A stretch of 64,000 bases of DNA, taken from NCBI GenBank assembly GCA_965199875.1, contig OZ241346.1:2480001-2544000 (forward strand). Reading direction: 5' to 3'. Of the stretch, positions 1-7,622 are shown piece by piece (position 1 is the stretch's first letter; the number at the start of each line of letters is the position of its first letter). The translations under genes and the position numbers were made by a program. The DNA comes from VXYL01 sp965199875. GTDB taxonomy: Bacteria > Pseudomonadota > Gammaproteobacteria > Pseudomonadales > Azotimanducaceae. The notes under the pieces are model-generated. The model made no database searches. It had not been told where the DNA came from and worked only from the letters and a program-made list of their open reading frames with translations.

Positions 1-533
1 TCGCGCGCCCCCTCCGGCGTGGAGCGGGTCAGGGTCGGCGTTTCGACGTCCCAGTAGCCTTCCTGCTCCAGAAAGCGGCGCACCCCGGCGGCGGCCTCGG
101 CGCGCAGGCGCAAGCGCGACAGCATCTCCGGCCGGCGCAGGTCCAGAAAGCGATGCCGCAGGCGGGCTTCCTCGCCGACATCCGCGTATTCGTCCAGCTG
201 AATGGGTAGCGCCTCGGATCGGTTCAGCACTTCGAGGCGCTGCCCGAGCACTTCCACGGCGCCGGTTGCCATGTCTTCGTTGACGGTGCCTTCCGGGCGA
301 GCGCGGACCAGGCCTTCCAGCCGCAGCACGTACTCGCTGCGCACATGTTCGGCGATGACGAAGCTGTCCGGCGTATCCGGGTCGTAGACGACCTGCACGA
401 TGCCGGTGCGGTCGCGGATGTCGAGGAAGATGAGGCCGCCGTGGTCTCGGCGCCGATGCACCCAGCCGACCAGGCGCACGCGCTCGCCTACGTCGGCTAT
501 GCCGACTTCGCCGCAGTAGTGGGATCTGATCAA
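1..533 (-). CDS. aspS: aspartyl-tRNA synthetase, N-terminal part
   Basis: AspRS attaches aspartate to tRNA-Asp in the cytosol. Only about 177 N-terminal codons are present; the gene runs off the left edge. The visible part holds the OB-fold anticodon-binding domain (RSHYCGEVG at the start, then GWVHRRRDHGG and FLDIRDR) and the beginning of the class II catalytic core (RFLDLRRPEM, then VETPTLTRSTPEG at the edge). The best start is TTG at 533, because family members begin at RSHYCG, a GGAG lies about seven bases upstream and no ATG is nearby in frame. An FmdB-type zinc-ribbon gene lies 74 bp upstream on the same strand, the usual gammaproteobacterial pairing. Identity is clear; only the exact start is uncertain. 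Confidence 0.93.
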   Translation of the reverse strand, partial: MIRSHYCGEVGIADVGERVRLVGWVHRRRDHGGLIFLDIRDRTGIVQVVYDPDTPDSFVIAEHVRSEYVLRLEGLVRARPEGTVNEDMATGAVEVLGQRLEVLNRSEALPIQLDEYADVGEEARLRHRFLDLRRPEMLSRLRLRAEAAAGVRRFLEQEGYWDVETPTLTRSTPEGAR

Positions 534-607
534 GGATTTGCTCCGCTTGCCGGGCTTGTCGCGTCGCCGGCGGTCACAGTGCCGGCACGCACCCGGCTAC
601 GCGAGGT

Positions 608-1018
608 CTAGCCCTGCTTGGCGGGCTTGGTCGACTTCGCCGCGGCCTTCGACGAGCCGCCTTCGCTGGCCTTGCCGGCCGCGGCCTCTGCCTTGGCCGG
701 CGTCTTGCCGTTGTCGCGGCCTTCCCCGCTGGCCCCGCCGGCCCCGCCGGCGTCGGTTGCGCTGGAGTCCTTGCCATTGGCAGCCTTGCCGCCGTCGTCC
801 TTGCCGTCGCTGGAATCCGTGACGTTGCGTTGGTCGCTGGTCTTGAAGTCCGTCTCGTACCAGCCGCTGCCCTTGAGCCGGAAGACCGGCGCCGAAAGCA
901 GCTTCTTAAGCGCCGCCTCGCCGCACTCCGGGCAGTCGCGCAGCCGTTCTTCGCTGGCCCGCTGTATGGTCTCGAACTGGTGCTCGCAGGAAGCGCAGGC
1001 GTACTCGTAAATGGGCAC
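608..1018 (-). CDS. FmdB-family zinc-ribbon protein
   Basis: A 136-residue protein starting with GTG (MPIYEYACASCEHQFE). The N-terminal half is a zinc ribbon with two CxxC knuckles (CASC near residue 8, CPEC near residue 34), followed by the family's short strand LLSAPVFRLKGSGWYETDFK. The last 70 residues are low-complexity Lys/Ala/Gly/Ser, as is common in this family. FmdB proteins are small putative regulators of uncertain molecular role. It probably shares a transcript with aspS downstream. Family assignment is firm; function is not known. Confidence 0.85.
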   Translation of the reverse strand: MPIYEYACASCEHQFETIQRASEERLRDCPECGEAALKKLLSAPVFRLKGSGWYETDFKTSDQRNVTDSSDGKDDGGKAANGKDSSATDAGGAGGASGEGRDNGKTPAKAEAAAGKASEGGSSKAAAKSTKPAKQG

Positions 1019-1276
1019 GGTTGTGTTGCTCCGCTATGTCCTTGAAGCTCTGATCAAGCCGCGAAGCATAGACAATATCGGCGGAGAATCCTAGATCGAG
1101 CGAACTGTTGTCGCAGTAGGCGCGTTGGTAGCGGGGGGTGACTGGCGGCGTGTTCCGCGGCATCGGCCCCTACGTCGCAGTGCGTGGTAGCGTCGGCGTT
1201 CCGCCAGAACCGTCGCGCCCCGCCAGAGGAGGACGGCCATTGAGGAGAAGGCCCGATCGAGGTTCATCCAAAGGCT

Positions 1277-2284
1277 ATGAAGTCGGCTGCCAAGAGTAGC
1301 AAGGGATCGTCCCGGACGGCGCGGCTGATCGGCTACAACCTTCTGACCGCGGCGGTTCTGCTGATCCCGATCGAGCTTGGCCTGCGCCTCTTCGACTTCG
1401 AGTTCGCGCTTGGCCCGCCCAAGGTCGAGTTCGGCTGGCCCGATCCGGTCACGATGAAGGCAGACTTCCTGGTCGACCCCGACGTACTTTGGGTTCCGCG
1501 CGAATACCCGGCGCACGTCGCCGCCGCTCGAGGCCTGCGTCCTTCGATGGTCTTCATGGGCGACTCCTGCACCCGTCGGGGCGAGTTCGACGAAGAACTT
1601 GCGTCGATGGCCGAGGCGCGAAACCCTGCTCAAGCCTTTCGCTTCGTGAACGTCGGCGTCTCGGGGTGGAGTTCCTGGTCCGGCTTGCAGCAGCTGCAAC
1701 GGGACGTCTTGCCCATCCAGCCGAAGGCCATCACCATCTACTACGGCTGGAACGACCATTGGCAGAACTTCGGCCTCGAGGACAAGGACGCGGCGCGGTT
1801 CCTGGGAAAGCCGTCGGGTTTTCGGATTGCCCAGCTCGCCAACAAGGCCCGTCTTGCCGTCGATGCGGCTCTACGCGGACCCGCCGGCCCCTATCGGGTG
1901 TCGCTGACGGACTTCCGCGCCAATCTCCGTGGAATGGTTCGCATCGCCCGGGACAACGGCATCGTCCCGATCCTGCTCACCGCTCCCACATCGCATCGGC
2001 AGGGACGGGAACCGGCCTACTTGGCCGAAAGGTGGTTGACCGACCTCGAAGCGCTCGTCCCGCTGCATCGGTCGTACGTCCAAGCTGTGCGGGATGTCGC
2101 AGCGACGGAGGGTGCGCCGCTGGTTGACCTCTACCAGGCGTTCAACCAACTGGACGACAAGACCCTGGCGCGGCTCTTCCGTGGCGACGGCATTCACCTG
2201 AACGCCGAGGGAAGCCGGAAGGTCGCCGAACTGATCGACCGGCATCTTGTGCAGGCGAACTTGTACGGGCGGATAGCCGGGTAG
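1277..2284 (+). CDS. membrane-anchored SGNH/GDSL-type hydrolase
   Basis: 335 residues with one hydrophobic segment near residues 18-32 (YNLLTAAVLLIPIELGL), suggesting an inner-membrane anchor with a periplasmic catalytic domain. The SGNH blocks appear in order: GDS in VFMGDSCT (nucleophile Ser), the Gly block in NVGVSGWSSW, the Asn block in YYGWNDHW and the DxxH block in GDGIHLNAEG. Such enzymes deacylate or acylate carbohydrates and lipids. An AAAGG sits just before the ATG. The next gene, on the opposite strand, is a glycosyltransferase, so a role in polysaccharide O-acylation is possible but is inference. The 258 bp upstream hold no gene. Confidence 0.75.
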   Translation: MKSAAKSSKGSSRTARLIGYNLLTAAVLLIPIELGLRLFDFEFALGPPKVEFGWPDPVTMKADFLVDPDVLWVPREYPAHVAAARGLRPSMVFMGDSCTRRGEFDEELASMAEARNPAQAFRFVNVGVSGWSSWSGLQQLQRDVLPIQPKAITIYYGWNDHWQNFGLEDKDAARFLGKPSGFRIAQLANKARLAVDAALRGPAGPYRVSLTDFRANLRGMVRIARDNGIVPILLTAPTSHRQGREPAYLAERWLTDLEALVPLHRSYVQAVRDVAATEGAPLVDLYQAFNQLDDKTLARLFRGDGIHLNAEGSRKVAELIDRHLVQANLYGRIAG

Positions 2285-2369
2285 ACGGTCCGTACACGCC
2301 AAGCGGCTTGGATTCCTTGGCCCGCACTTTGCCGCTGACGCCGAACGCCTCGACAACAGCCGAGCCAAC

Positions 2370-3545
2370 CTAGACGGAATCCAGGACTTCCACCGCCGCG
2401 TCCACATGGCGGTCCAGAGTGAACAACTCGCGGTAGCGGTCGACCGCCGCCCTGCTCATGGCGGCAAAGCGGCTGGGGTCGGCGGACAGTGCCTCGACCG
2501 CCCTTGCCAGCTGATCCGGCCTGCCGTGTTCCACCAGCAAGCCGGTTTCGCCATCGACCACCAGGTCGGGAATGGCCCGGTAGTCGGTCGCGATCACCAC
2601 GCAACCGTGCGCCATGGCTTCGATGATGGAGATCGGCTGGCCTTCGAAGCGGTAGTTGCTGGGCAGAAGCAGCACGTCGCTCTGCTCGAGCAGCCGCCAC
2701 TTTTCCTTGCCGCCGACGGCGCCAACGTAGCGCACCGTGTCGGCAAGGTCGTTGCGGGAGACGTAGGCGTCGAACTCCCGTTCCGCATCGCGCGCAGACC
2801 ACGGCAGCACGTCGTCGGCGCTCTCCCGAAAGAGCCCGGCGAAGACCGCCGTAGGGCGTGGCGGGCGCGCCGTGTTCAGAATGGCCAGCGCTTCGAGCAC
2901 GTCGCGATAGCCCTTGGACTGGATGAGGTTGGAAAGAAACAACAGCCGCAAGGGCGAGGTCTGGCAGCGCAGTGGCCGAGGACGGCCTTGCAAGGGCTGG
3001 CCAACGCAGTTGGGTACGACGGCAATGCGGTCGGCAAGGGCGGGATCGAAGTCGAACATGCAGCGCAGGCGCTCGCTTAGCGTGACGATGCGGCTGACCC
3101 GGCGCAGCGTGTGGCGAACGAGGAATCGCAGCGGCGCAGGCTGAGCGTGGTAGAAGCCGTCGTAGTTGCCGCCATGCAGGTGCGCGACGACGCGGCAGCC
3201 GCAGGCCCGGGCGCACCAGATCATCAGCGCGTCGCGCCAGAAGCCGGCCCGCGACTGCGCGGCCAGCAGGTAGACCCGCCGACAGCCGCCGAGCAGGGCG
3301 CCGGCGAAGCGCGCCAGGCAGGCGGCCATCTCCAGCGAACGGGAGAAGGACATGCGCGATCGCGGCGTGTCGCTGCGCCGGGCGAGGTCGACGACGCGGC
3401 AGTCGAAGCCCCGTCCCGGCAGCTCCCGACACAGCGTCTCGAAGGCCACGGACTGTCCGTTTGCCGGTGGCGGCAAATCGCCGACGAGCAGGTAGCGCTG
3501 GCGTCGGGAAGAGACGCCGTCGGAGGCAGGGCGAATCGAGGGCAC
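2370..3545 (-). CDS. GT4-family glycosyltransferase
   Basis: 391 residues, GTG start. The N-terminus carries the GT-B donor-domain opening VGDLPPPANGQSVAFETL, with the PPPANGQS signature common in polysaccharide glycosyltransferases. The C-terminal half has the nucleotide-sugar site: FLSNLIQSKGYRDVLEAL, then FEGQPISIIEAMAHGCVVI with the conserved ExxA glutamate, and IPDLVVDGETGLLV. It likely transfers a sugar from a nucleotide-sugar donor at the inner face of the membrane. It lies 55 bp downstream of the gamma-glutamyltransferase-like gene on the same strand. Donor and acceptor cannot be read from sequence. Confidence 0.82.
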   Translation of the reverse strand: MPSIRPASDGVSSRRQRYLLVGDLPPPANGQSVAFETLCRELPGRGFDCRVVDLARRSDTPRSRMSFSRSLEMAACLARFAGALLGGCRRVYLLAAQSRAGFWRDALMIWCARACGCRVVAHLHGGNYDGFYHAQPAPLRFLVRHTLRRVSRIVTLSERLRCMFDFDPALADRIAVVPNCVGQPLQGRPRPLRCQTSPLRLLFLSNLIQSKGYRDVLEALAILNTARPPRPTAVFAGLFRESADDVLPWSARDAEREFDAYVSRNDLADTVRYVGAVGGKEKWRLLEQSDVLLLPSNYRFEGQPISIIEAMAHGCVVIATDYRAIPDLVVDGETGLLVEHGRPDQLARAVEALSADPSRFAAMSRAAVDRYRELFTLDRHVDAAVEVLDSV

Positions 3546-3599
3546 GTCAGAACGCGACGGATGCCGTCCGGGCCCGCAGCGCCTCGGCGACCAGCGACG

Positions 3600-5156
3600 T
3601 CAAGCCGCCACCACCCGGGCGTTGGGCGAAGGCACGAAGCAACCGCCCGATGCCGTTCCGTCCGCAGCGCAACGCACCAGCTGCGGCAGCGCGAACATGA
3701 ACCCGGAGACGCCGTTGGCGCGAACTCGGGTTTCCGCGTGGCGCGCTTGCAGATGCGCGACGACGTCGGCAGCCAAGTGTTCCATCAGCGTCACCAGGCT
3801 GGTGCCGGAAACGTCGATGCGCGGCGCGTGTACGGCTTCGTCCACGGTCATGCCGTAGTCGATCAGGAACGAGGTCAGCTGGAATACCGAAGCGAGAATT
3901 CTGCGCCCGCCGCAAGCGCCCACCGCGAACACGGCGCCGTCCGCTTGTCGGGCGATCACCGGACACATGTTGCACAGCGGTCGCCGACCGCCGAGCACGG
4001 AGTTCGGGCCGCCGGGCCGCGGGTCGAACCACATCATGCCGTTGTTCATCAGCACGCCGCTGCCCGGCAGCATGATGCGCGAACCGAAGCCGGACATGAT
4101 GGTCTGCGTCAGCGAGACGAGGTTGCCTTCGGCGTCGGCGACGCACAGGTGCGAGGTGTGCGTCGGACGCGGGTCCTGGCCTTCGCCAAGGTGCTTCAGG
4201 CGATAGCGGTACGAGGCCAGCAGCGCGTCGGCGTAGGCCGCGAAGGCCGCGGCGTCCGGCCGCTTGCTGCCCGGCGACCAGCGAGAAGCCAGATCCTCGA
4301 GCGCCTGGCACAGCGTCGGGCCGGCGGTGAGATGGCCGGGAACGAAGACCTGCCCGTCGCGGTAGCGCAGCGACAGCGGCTCGGCGACCCGGGCCTCGTA
4401 GGCGTCGAGGTCCGCCATGCGCATGCGCGAACCAGCGGCTTCGAGGTCGGCGGCGATGCCCTGCGCCAGTTCGCCGCGGTAGAACGCTTCCGGCCCTTGC
4501 GCCTGCAAGGTTCGATAGGTGCGGGCGAGATTGCCGAGAGGCAGTGCGTTCGTCGCGCCCTCGGCGCCGGCGACGGGGGGCAAGCCGTCCGCCAGGTAGA
4601 CGCGCCGGGTTTCTGCGTAGGCGGCAAGGCCCCGGGCCATGCTGGAAATCAAGTGCGCGGCGTACCAGTCGACCGGCAGCCCCGCTTCGGCCAGTTGGCA
4701 GGCCGGTTCGATGGCGTCGCGCCAGTCCCAGCTGCCGAACCGTTCGAGGGCCAAGGCCATGCCCTTGACGTGGCCGGGCGCGGCAATCGACAGCGCTCCG
4801 TGGACGTTCGCGTCGTCCACCACCTTCGGCCAGTTGAACGTCGCCGCGCCGGTGCCGCCGCCGGCCAGCGGATAGTCCTCCGCCACGGCGGCGAACGGCG
4901 CCCTCATGCCGAACTCCACGACGTCCACGCGATCTTCGGCGGCGCGATAGACGCTCATGTAGCCACCGCCGCCGATGCCGCTCATCCACGGCTCCACGGC
5001 GCCGATGGCAAGGCCGGCGGCCACCGCGGCGTCCACGGCATTGCCGCCCCGGCGCAGCACCCGGGCACCCGCTTCCGACGCCAGGTGGTGCTGCGTGGCC
5101 ACCAGACCCCGCTTGCCGGAGACCGCCGCTTTGCGTATTTGCCAGAACTCGCTCAC
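3600..5156 (-). CDS. gamma-glutamyltransferase-family protein
   Basis: 518 residues, Ntn-hydrolase of the gamma-glutamyltranspeptidase family. The large-subunit start is recognisable in ATQHHLASEAGARVLRRGGN and GIGGGGYM. The small subunit would begin at the autocleavage Thr near residue 334 within THTSHLCVADAEGN, aligning with the family motif TTHYSVVD, followed by MSGFGSRIMLPGSGVLMNN. No signal peptide is visible, unlike periplasmic E. coli Ggt, so it may act in the cytosol or on acylated substrates (some relatives are acylases). It precedes the glycosyltransferase gene and follows the cyclase-family gene by 52 bp, all co-oriented. Family is firm; substrate is unknown. Confidence 0.85.
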   Translation of the reverse strand: MSEFWQIRKAAVSGKRGLVATQHHLASEAGARVLRRGGNAVDAAVAAGLAIGAVEPWMSGIGGGGYMSVYRAAEDRVDVVEFGMRAPFAAVAEDYPLAGGGTGAATFNWPKVVDDANVHGALSIAAPGHVKGMALALERFGSWDWRDAIEPACQLAEAGLPVDWYAAHLISSMARGLAAYAETRRVYLADGLPPVAGAEGATNALPLGNLARTYRTLQAQGPEAFYRGELAQGIAADLEAAGSRMRMADLDAYEARVAEPLSLRYRDGQVFVPGHLTAGPTLCQALEDLASRWSPGSKRPDAAAFAAYADALLASYRYRLKHLGEGQDPRPTHTSHLCVADAEGNLVSLTQTIMSGFGSRIMLPGSGVLMNNGMMWFDPRPGGPNSVLGGRRPLCNMCPVIARQADGAVFAVGACGGRRILASVFQLTSFLIDYGMTVDEAVHAPRIDVSGTSLVTLMEHLAADVVAHLQARHAETRVRANGVSGFMFALPQLVRCAADGTASGGCFVPSPNARVVAA

Positions 5157-5208
5157 TCGCTACGCCGAACGCTGGCGAATCCCGTCGCTGGCAGACGGCC
5201 GGGACGTT

Positions 5209-6141
5209 TCAGCGTATTGCCACGGGATTGATGATCATCTGCACGGCGCCCTTGATCTTCGGCTGGCCAAGCACGAACAGGAACTCGAAGGCTTCGTCGC
5301 GCACCAGCGGCCCGGTGTTCATGGTCTCGAGGATGTAGATGCCGTGTTCCTTCAGCAGCGTCACATGGCCTTGGAAGGGCCGGCCCTCCTTCTGCGGCGG
5401 CACCACGTCCAGGCCCCAGGTGTCGGCGCCGGCGGCGACGACGTTCTTCGCCGCCAGGTAGTCCGCTACGTCTTCGGCAATGCCGGGTTCGCCGGAAACC
5501 CAGGCTTCGGGGTCGCTGGCCAGCTTGGCATCCGTCCAGCCGGTGTGGAACAGCACCACGTCGCCTTCGCGGATGGGCGTGGCTTGCCGTTCTTCCACCG
5601 CCTTGACGTCGTCGGTGGTGAAGAACTGTCCGGCCTGCATCGCCCGGACGCCGGCATGGCCGGCCATGTCCAGCACGATGCCGCGAGCGACGATGGGCGG
5701 GATCTTGTCGATGCCGAGCTTCGTCAGCCCGGTGAGTTCGGCGAAGTCTTCGGCGCGATTGCAGTTGTAGTAGACGCCGCCCGGGCCGCCAAGATGCCCC
5801 AGGCCGTCGAGCTGCGGGCCGATGCCAAGCCACGTCTGCACCAGGTCGTCGTTGTAGGAGAAGTTGGGATACGCCGCCCTGCCCTGCTGCTGGCCAGGCT
5901 GCACCACCTGCAACGACAGGCTGCGCGGCGGGAACGCCGGCGTGGTGGCATCGACGGTGATGCCCAGGCTGTACGTCTTGCCGGTCTTGACCAGCCGCGC
6001 AGCCGCCAGCACGCTCGCCGGCGTGATCAGATTGGCGGCGCCGAGCTCGTCCTCGGCGCCCCAGCGCGACGGCTTGCAGTCTTCGCCCCAGGCCATCGTC
6101 GCCAGCGCGGCGATCAAGGCGAGCGTCATCGTCCGCTTCAT
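5209..6141 (-). CDS. secreted cyclase-family (kynurenine formamidase-like) hydrolase
   Basis: 310 residues counted from the ATG at 6141, chosen because an AGAGGG lies just upstream and the first 19 residues form a signal peptide (MKRTMTLALIAALATMAWG); the same frame stays open further upstream but reads as non-coding. The body belongs to the metal-dependent cyclase/KynB family (EDELGAANLITP, IGPQLDGLGHLG, VLFHTGWTDA). The usual metal motif HxGTHxDxPxH is altered to WLGIGPQLDGLGH, so the first His and the Thr-His pair are replaced; this is typical of a divergent subgroup. Likely periplasmic amide or ester hydrolase; substrate unknown. Confidence 0.8.
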   Translation of the reverse strand: MKRTMTLALIAALATMAWGEDCKPSRWGAEDELGAANLITPASVLAAARLVKTGKTYSLGITVDATTPAFPPRSLSLQVVQPGQQQGRAAYPNFSYNDDLVQTWLGIGPQLDGLGHLGGPGGVYYNCNRAEDFAELTGLTKLGIDKIPPIVARGIVLDMAGHAGVRAMQAGQFFTTDDVKAVEERQATPIREGDVVLFHTGWTDAKLASDPEAWVSGEPGIAEDVADYLAAKNVVAAGADTWGLDVVPPQKEGRPFQGHVTLLKEHGIYILETMNTGPLVRDEAFEFLFVLGQPKIKGAVQMIINPVAIR

Positions 6142-6255
6142 TTGCGTCCCTCTTGTGGCAGCCCCTCGTGGCAGCGATTGTCGCCCGTTTTCGACGCCAA
6201 GTGGAACGCATCGGCGTCTGGCTCGCGGAGGCGGCTTGACACCCCGACTTTTCGT

Positions 6256-6297
6256 CACCGAACTCACGAAATGTCTTGACAATTCGTGAGTTCGGTG
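6256..6297. promoter_or_regulatory. perfect 15-bp inverted repeat in a divergent intergenic region
   Basis: Arms 6256-6270 and 6283-6297 are perfect reverse complements, separated by 12 bases containing TTGACA (6276-6281). The repeat sits midway in the 323-bp gap between two divergently transcribed genes (cyclase-family hydrolase at 6141 and acyl-CoA dehydrogenase at 6465). No T-run follows on either strand, so it does not look like a terminator; an operator for a dimeric regulator is the simplest reading. No convincing -10 box is found 16-18 bases after the TTGACA. Nothing else was identified in this gap. Confidence 0.45.
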
Positions 6298-6464
6298 CGG
6301 AAAAGCCATGCCGTGGAATGGTATGTGCAAGCCGCCATTACCGCAGACTTCCACGACAGCGCCATGCCCGTCGGCGACGACGGTGTGCGGCGGGTCTGCA
6401 AGGTTGAGTTTCGCCGCGGTTTGCAGGATGCTCGCACGAACAAGGTACGAGGGAGAACGAACGC

Positions 6465-7622
6465 ATGGCGAGCTTGGAGGAGTTCCGCGCCGAAACCCGC
6501 GCTTGGCTGGACGAGTACTGTCCGCCGGGCGTCCGCGCCGGTGGCGGCGGCAGCGGCGACGACCACCGCCAGTGGCGCGAGCAGCTAATCGAGAAGGGCT
6601 GGTCCGCGCCCACCTGGCCCACGGAATACGGCGGCGGCGGGCTGGACAACGAGCGCTACATGGTGCTCATCCAGGAACTGCGCCGAGTTCGCGCCGGCGT
6701 GCCTTTCGGCGGCATGGGCCTGTCCCTGATCGGGCCGACGCTGCTGGAACTCGGCACGGACGATCAGAAGCAGCGCCATCTGCCGCCCATCGTGCGCGGC
6801 GAAGTGGCGTGGTGCCAAGGCTACAGCGAACCCAGCTCCGGCTCGGACCTGGCCAGCTTGCGCACCCGGGCGGTGGACAGCGGCGACCACTTCGTCATCA
6901 ACGGGCAGAAGATCTGGACCTCCGGCGCCCAGGTGGCCGACTGGATGTTCGCCCTGGTGCGCACGGACCCCGACGTGCCGAAGCACGAAGGCATCAGCTT
7001 CGTGCTGCTGACCATGCGCCAGCCCGGCGTGACGGTGAAGCCCATCCGCCTCATCAGCGGCAACTCGCCCTTCTGCGAGACCTTCTTCGACAATGCCGTC
7101 GCCCGCAAGGAAGATCTGGTCGGCGAACTCAACAAGGGCTGGACGGTCGGCAAGCGGCTGCTGCAATTCGAGCGCGGCAACATGGCGACGCTGGTTGGCG
7201 GGGCCGCGGTTCGGGAAGCCGGCCCGACGTTGGAAGGCGAGGCCAAGAAGTACGCCGGCGAACGCGAAGGGCGCATTGCCGACCACGCGCTCCGCCGGCG
7301 CGTCATCGAGCACAACATCAACAACCAAGCCTACCGGCTGACCCAGCGGCGCACGGTGGAGGAAGCCAAGGACGGCCGCACGCCGGGGCCGGCCACGTCG
7401 ATCTTCAAGACCTACGGCACCGAGCTGCAGCAGGAGAAGTCCGAACTGTTCGTCGAGATGCGCGGCAGCAGCGGCCTCGGCTGGGACGGCGACGGCTTCG
7501 GCCGGCGGGAAATCGAAGACACGCGCGCGTTCCTCGCCAACCGGGCGGCCTCCATCTACTCCGGCAGCAACGAAATCCAACGCAACATCATCGCCAAGCG
7601 CGTGCTTGGGCTGCCCGATTGA
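6465..7622 (+). CDS. acyl-CoA dehydrogenase family protein
   Basis: 385 residues. FAD-dependent enzyme introducing a double bond at C2-C3 of an acyl-CoA in the cytosol. Visible family signatures are YSEPSSGSDLASL (residues 120-132), the FAD/substrate loop IWTSGAQVADW and the C-terminal YSGSNEIQRNIIAKRVLGLP. Length is normal. The gene starts ATG at 6465 and ends 16 bp inside the start of the downstream peptidase frame. No companion thiolase or CoA ligase lies nearby, so the pathway (fatty acid, branched-chain or steroid side-chain degradation) cannot be fixed. Confidence 0.88.
   Translation: MASLEEFRAETRAWLDEYCPPGVRAGGGGSGDDHRQWREQLIEKGWSAPTWPTEYGGGGLDNERYMVLIQELRRVRAGVPFGGMGLSLIGPTLLELGTDDQKQRHLPPIVRGEVAWCQGYSEPSSGSDLASLRTRAVDSGDHFVINGQKIWTSGAQVADWMFALVRTDPDVPKHEGISFVLLTMRQPGVTVKPIRLISGNSPFCETFFDNAVARKEDLVGELNKGWTVGKRLLQFERGNMATLVGGAAVREAGPTLEGEAKKYAGEREGRIADHALRRRVIEHNINNQAYRLTQRRTVEEAKDGRTPGPATSIFKTYGTELQQEKSELFVEMRGSSGLGWDGDGFGRREIEDTRAFLANRAASIYSGSNEIQRNIIAKRVLGLPD

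Noticed and set aside
3111..5231. A 706-codon plus-strand frame opposite the glycosyltransferase and gamma-glutamyltransferase genes
   Set aside because: Antisense and compositionally biased; both minus-strand genes are clearly real.
6276..6281. TTGACA in the loop of the inverted repeat as a -35 box
   Set aside because: No acceptable -10 hexamer lies 16-18 bases downstream on the plus strand.
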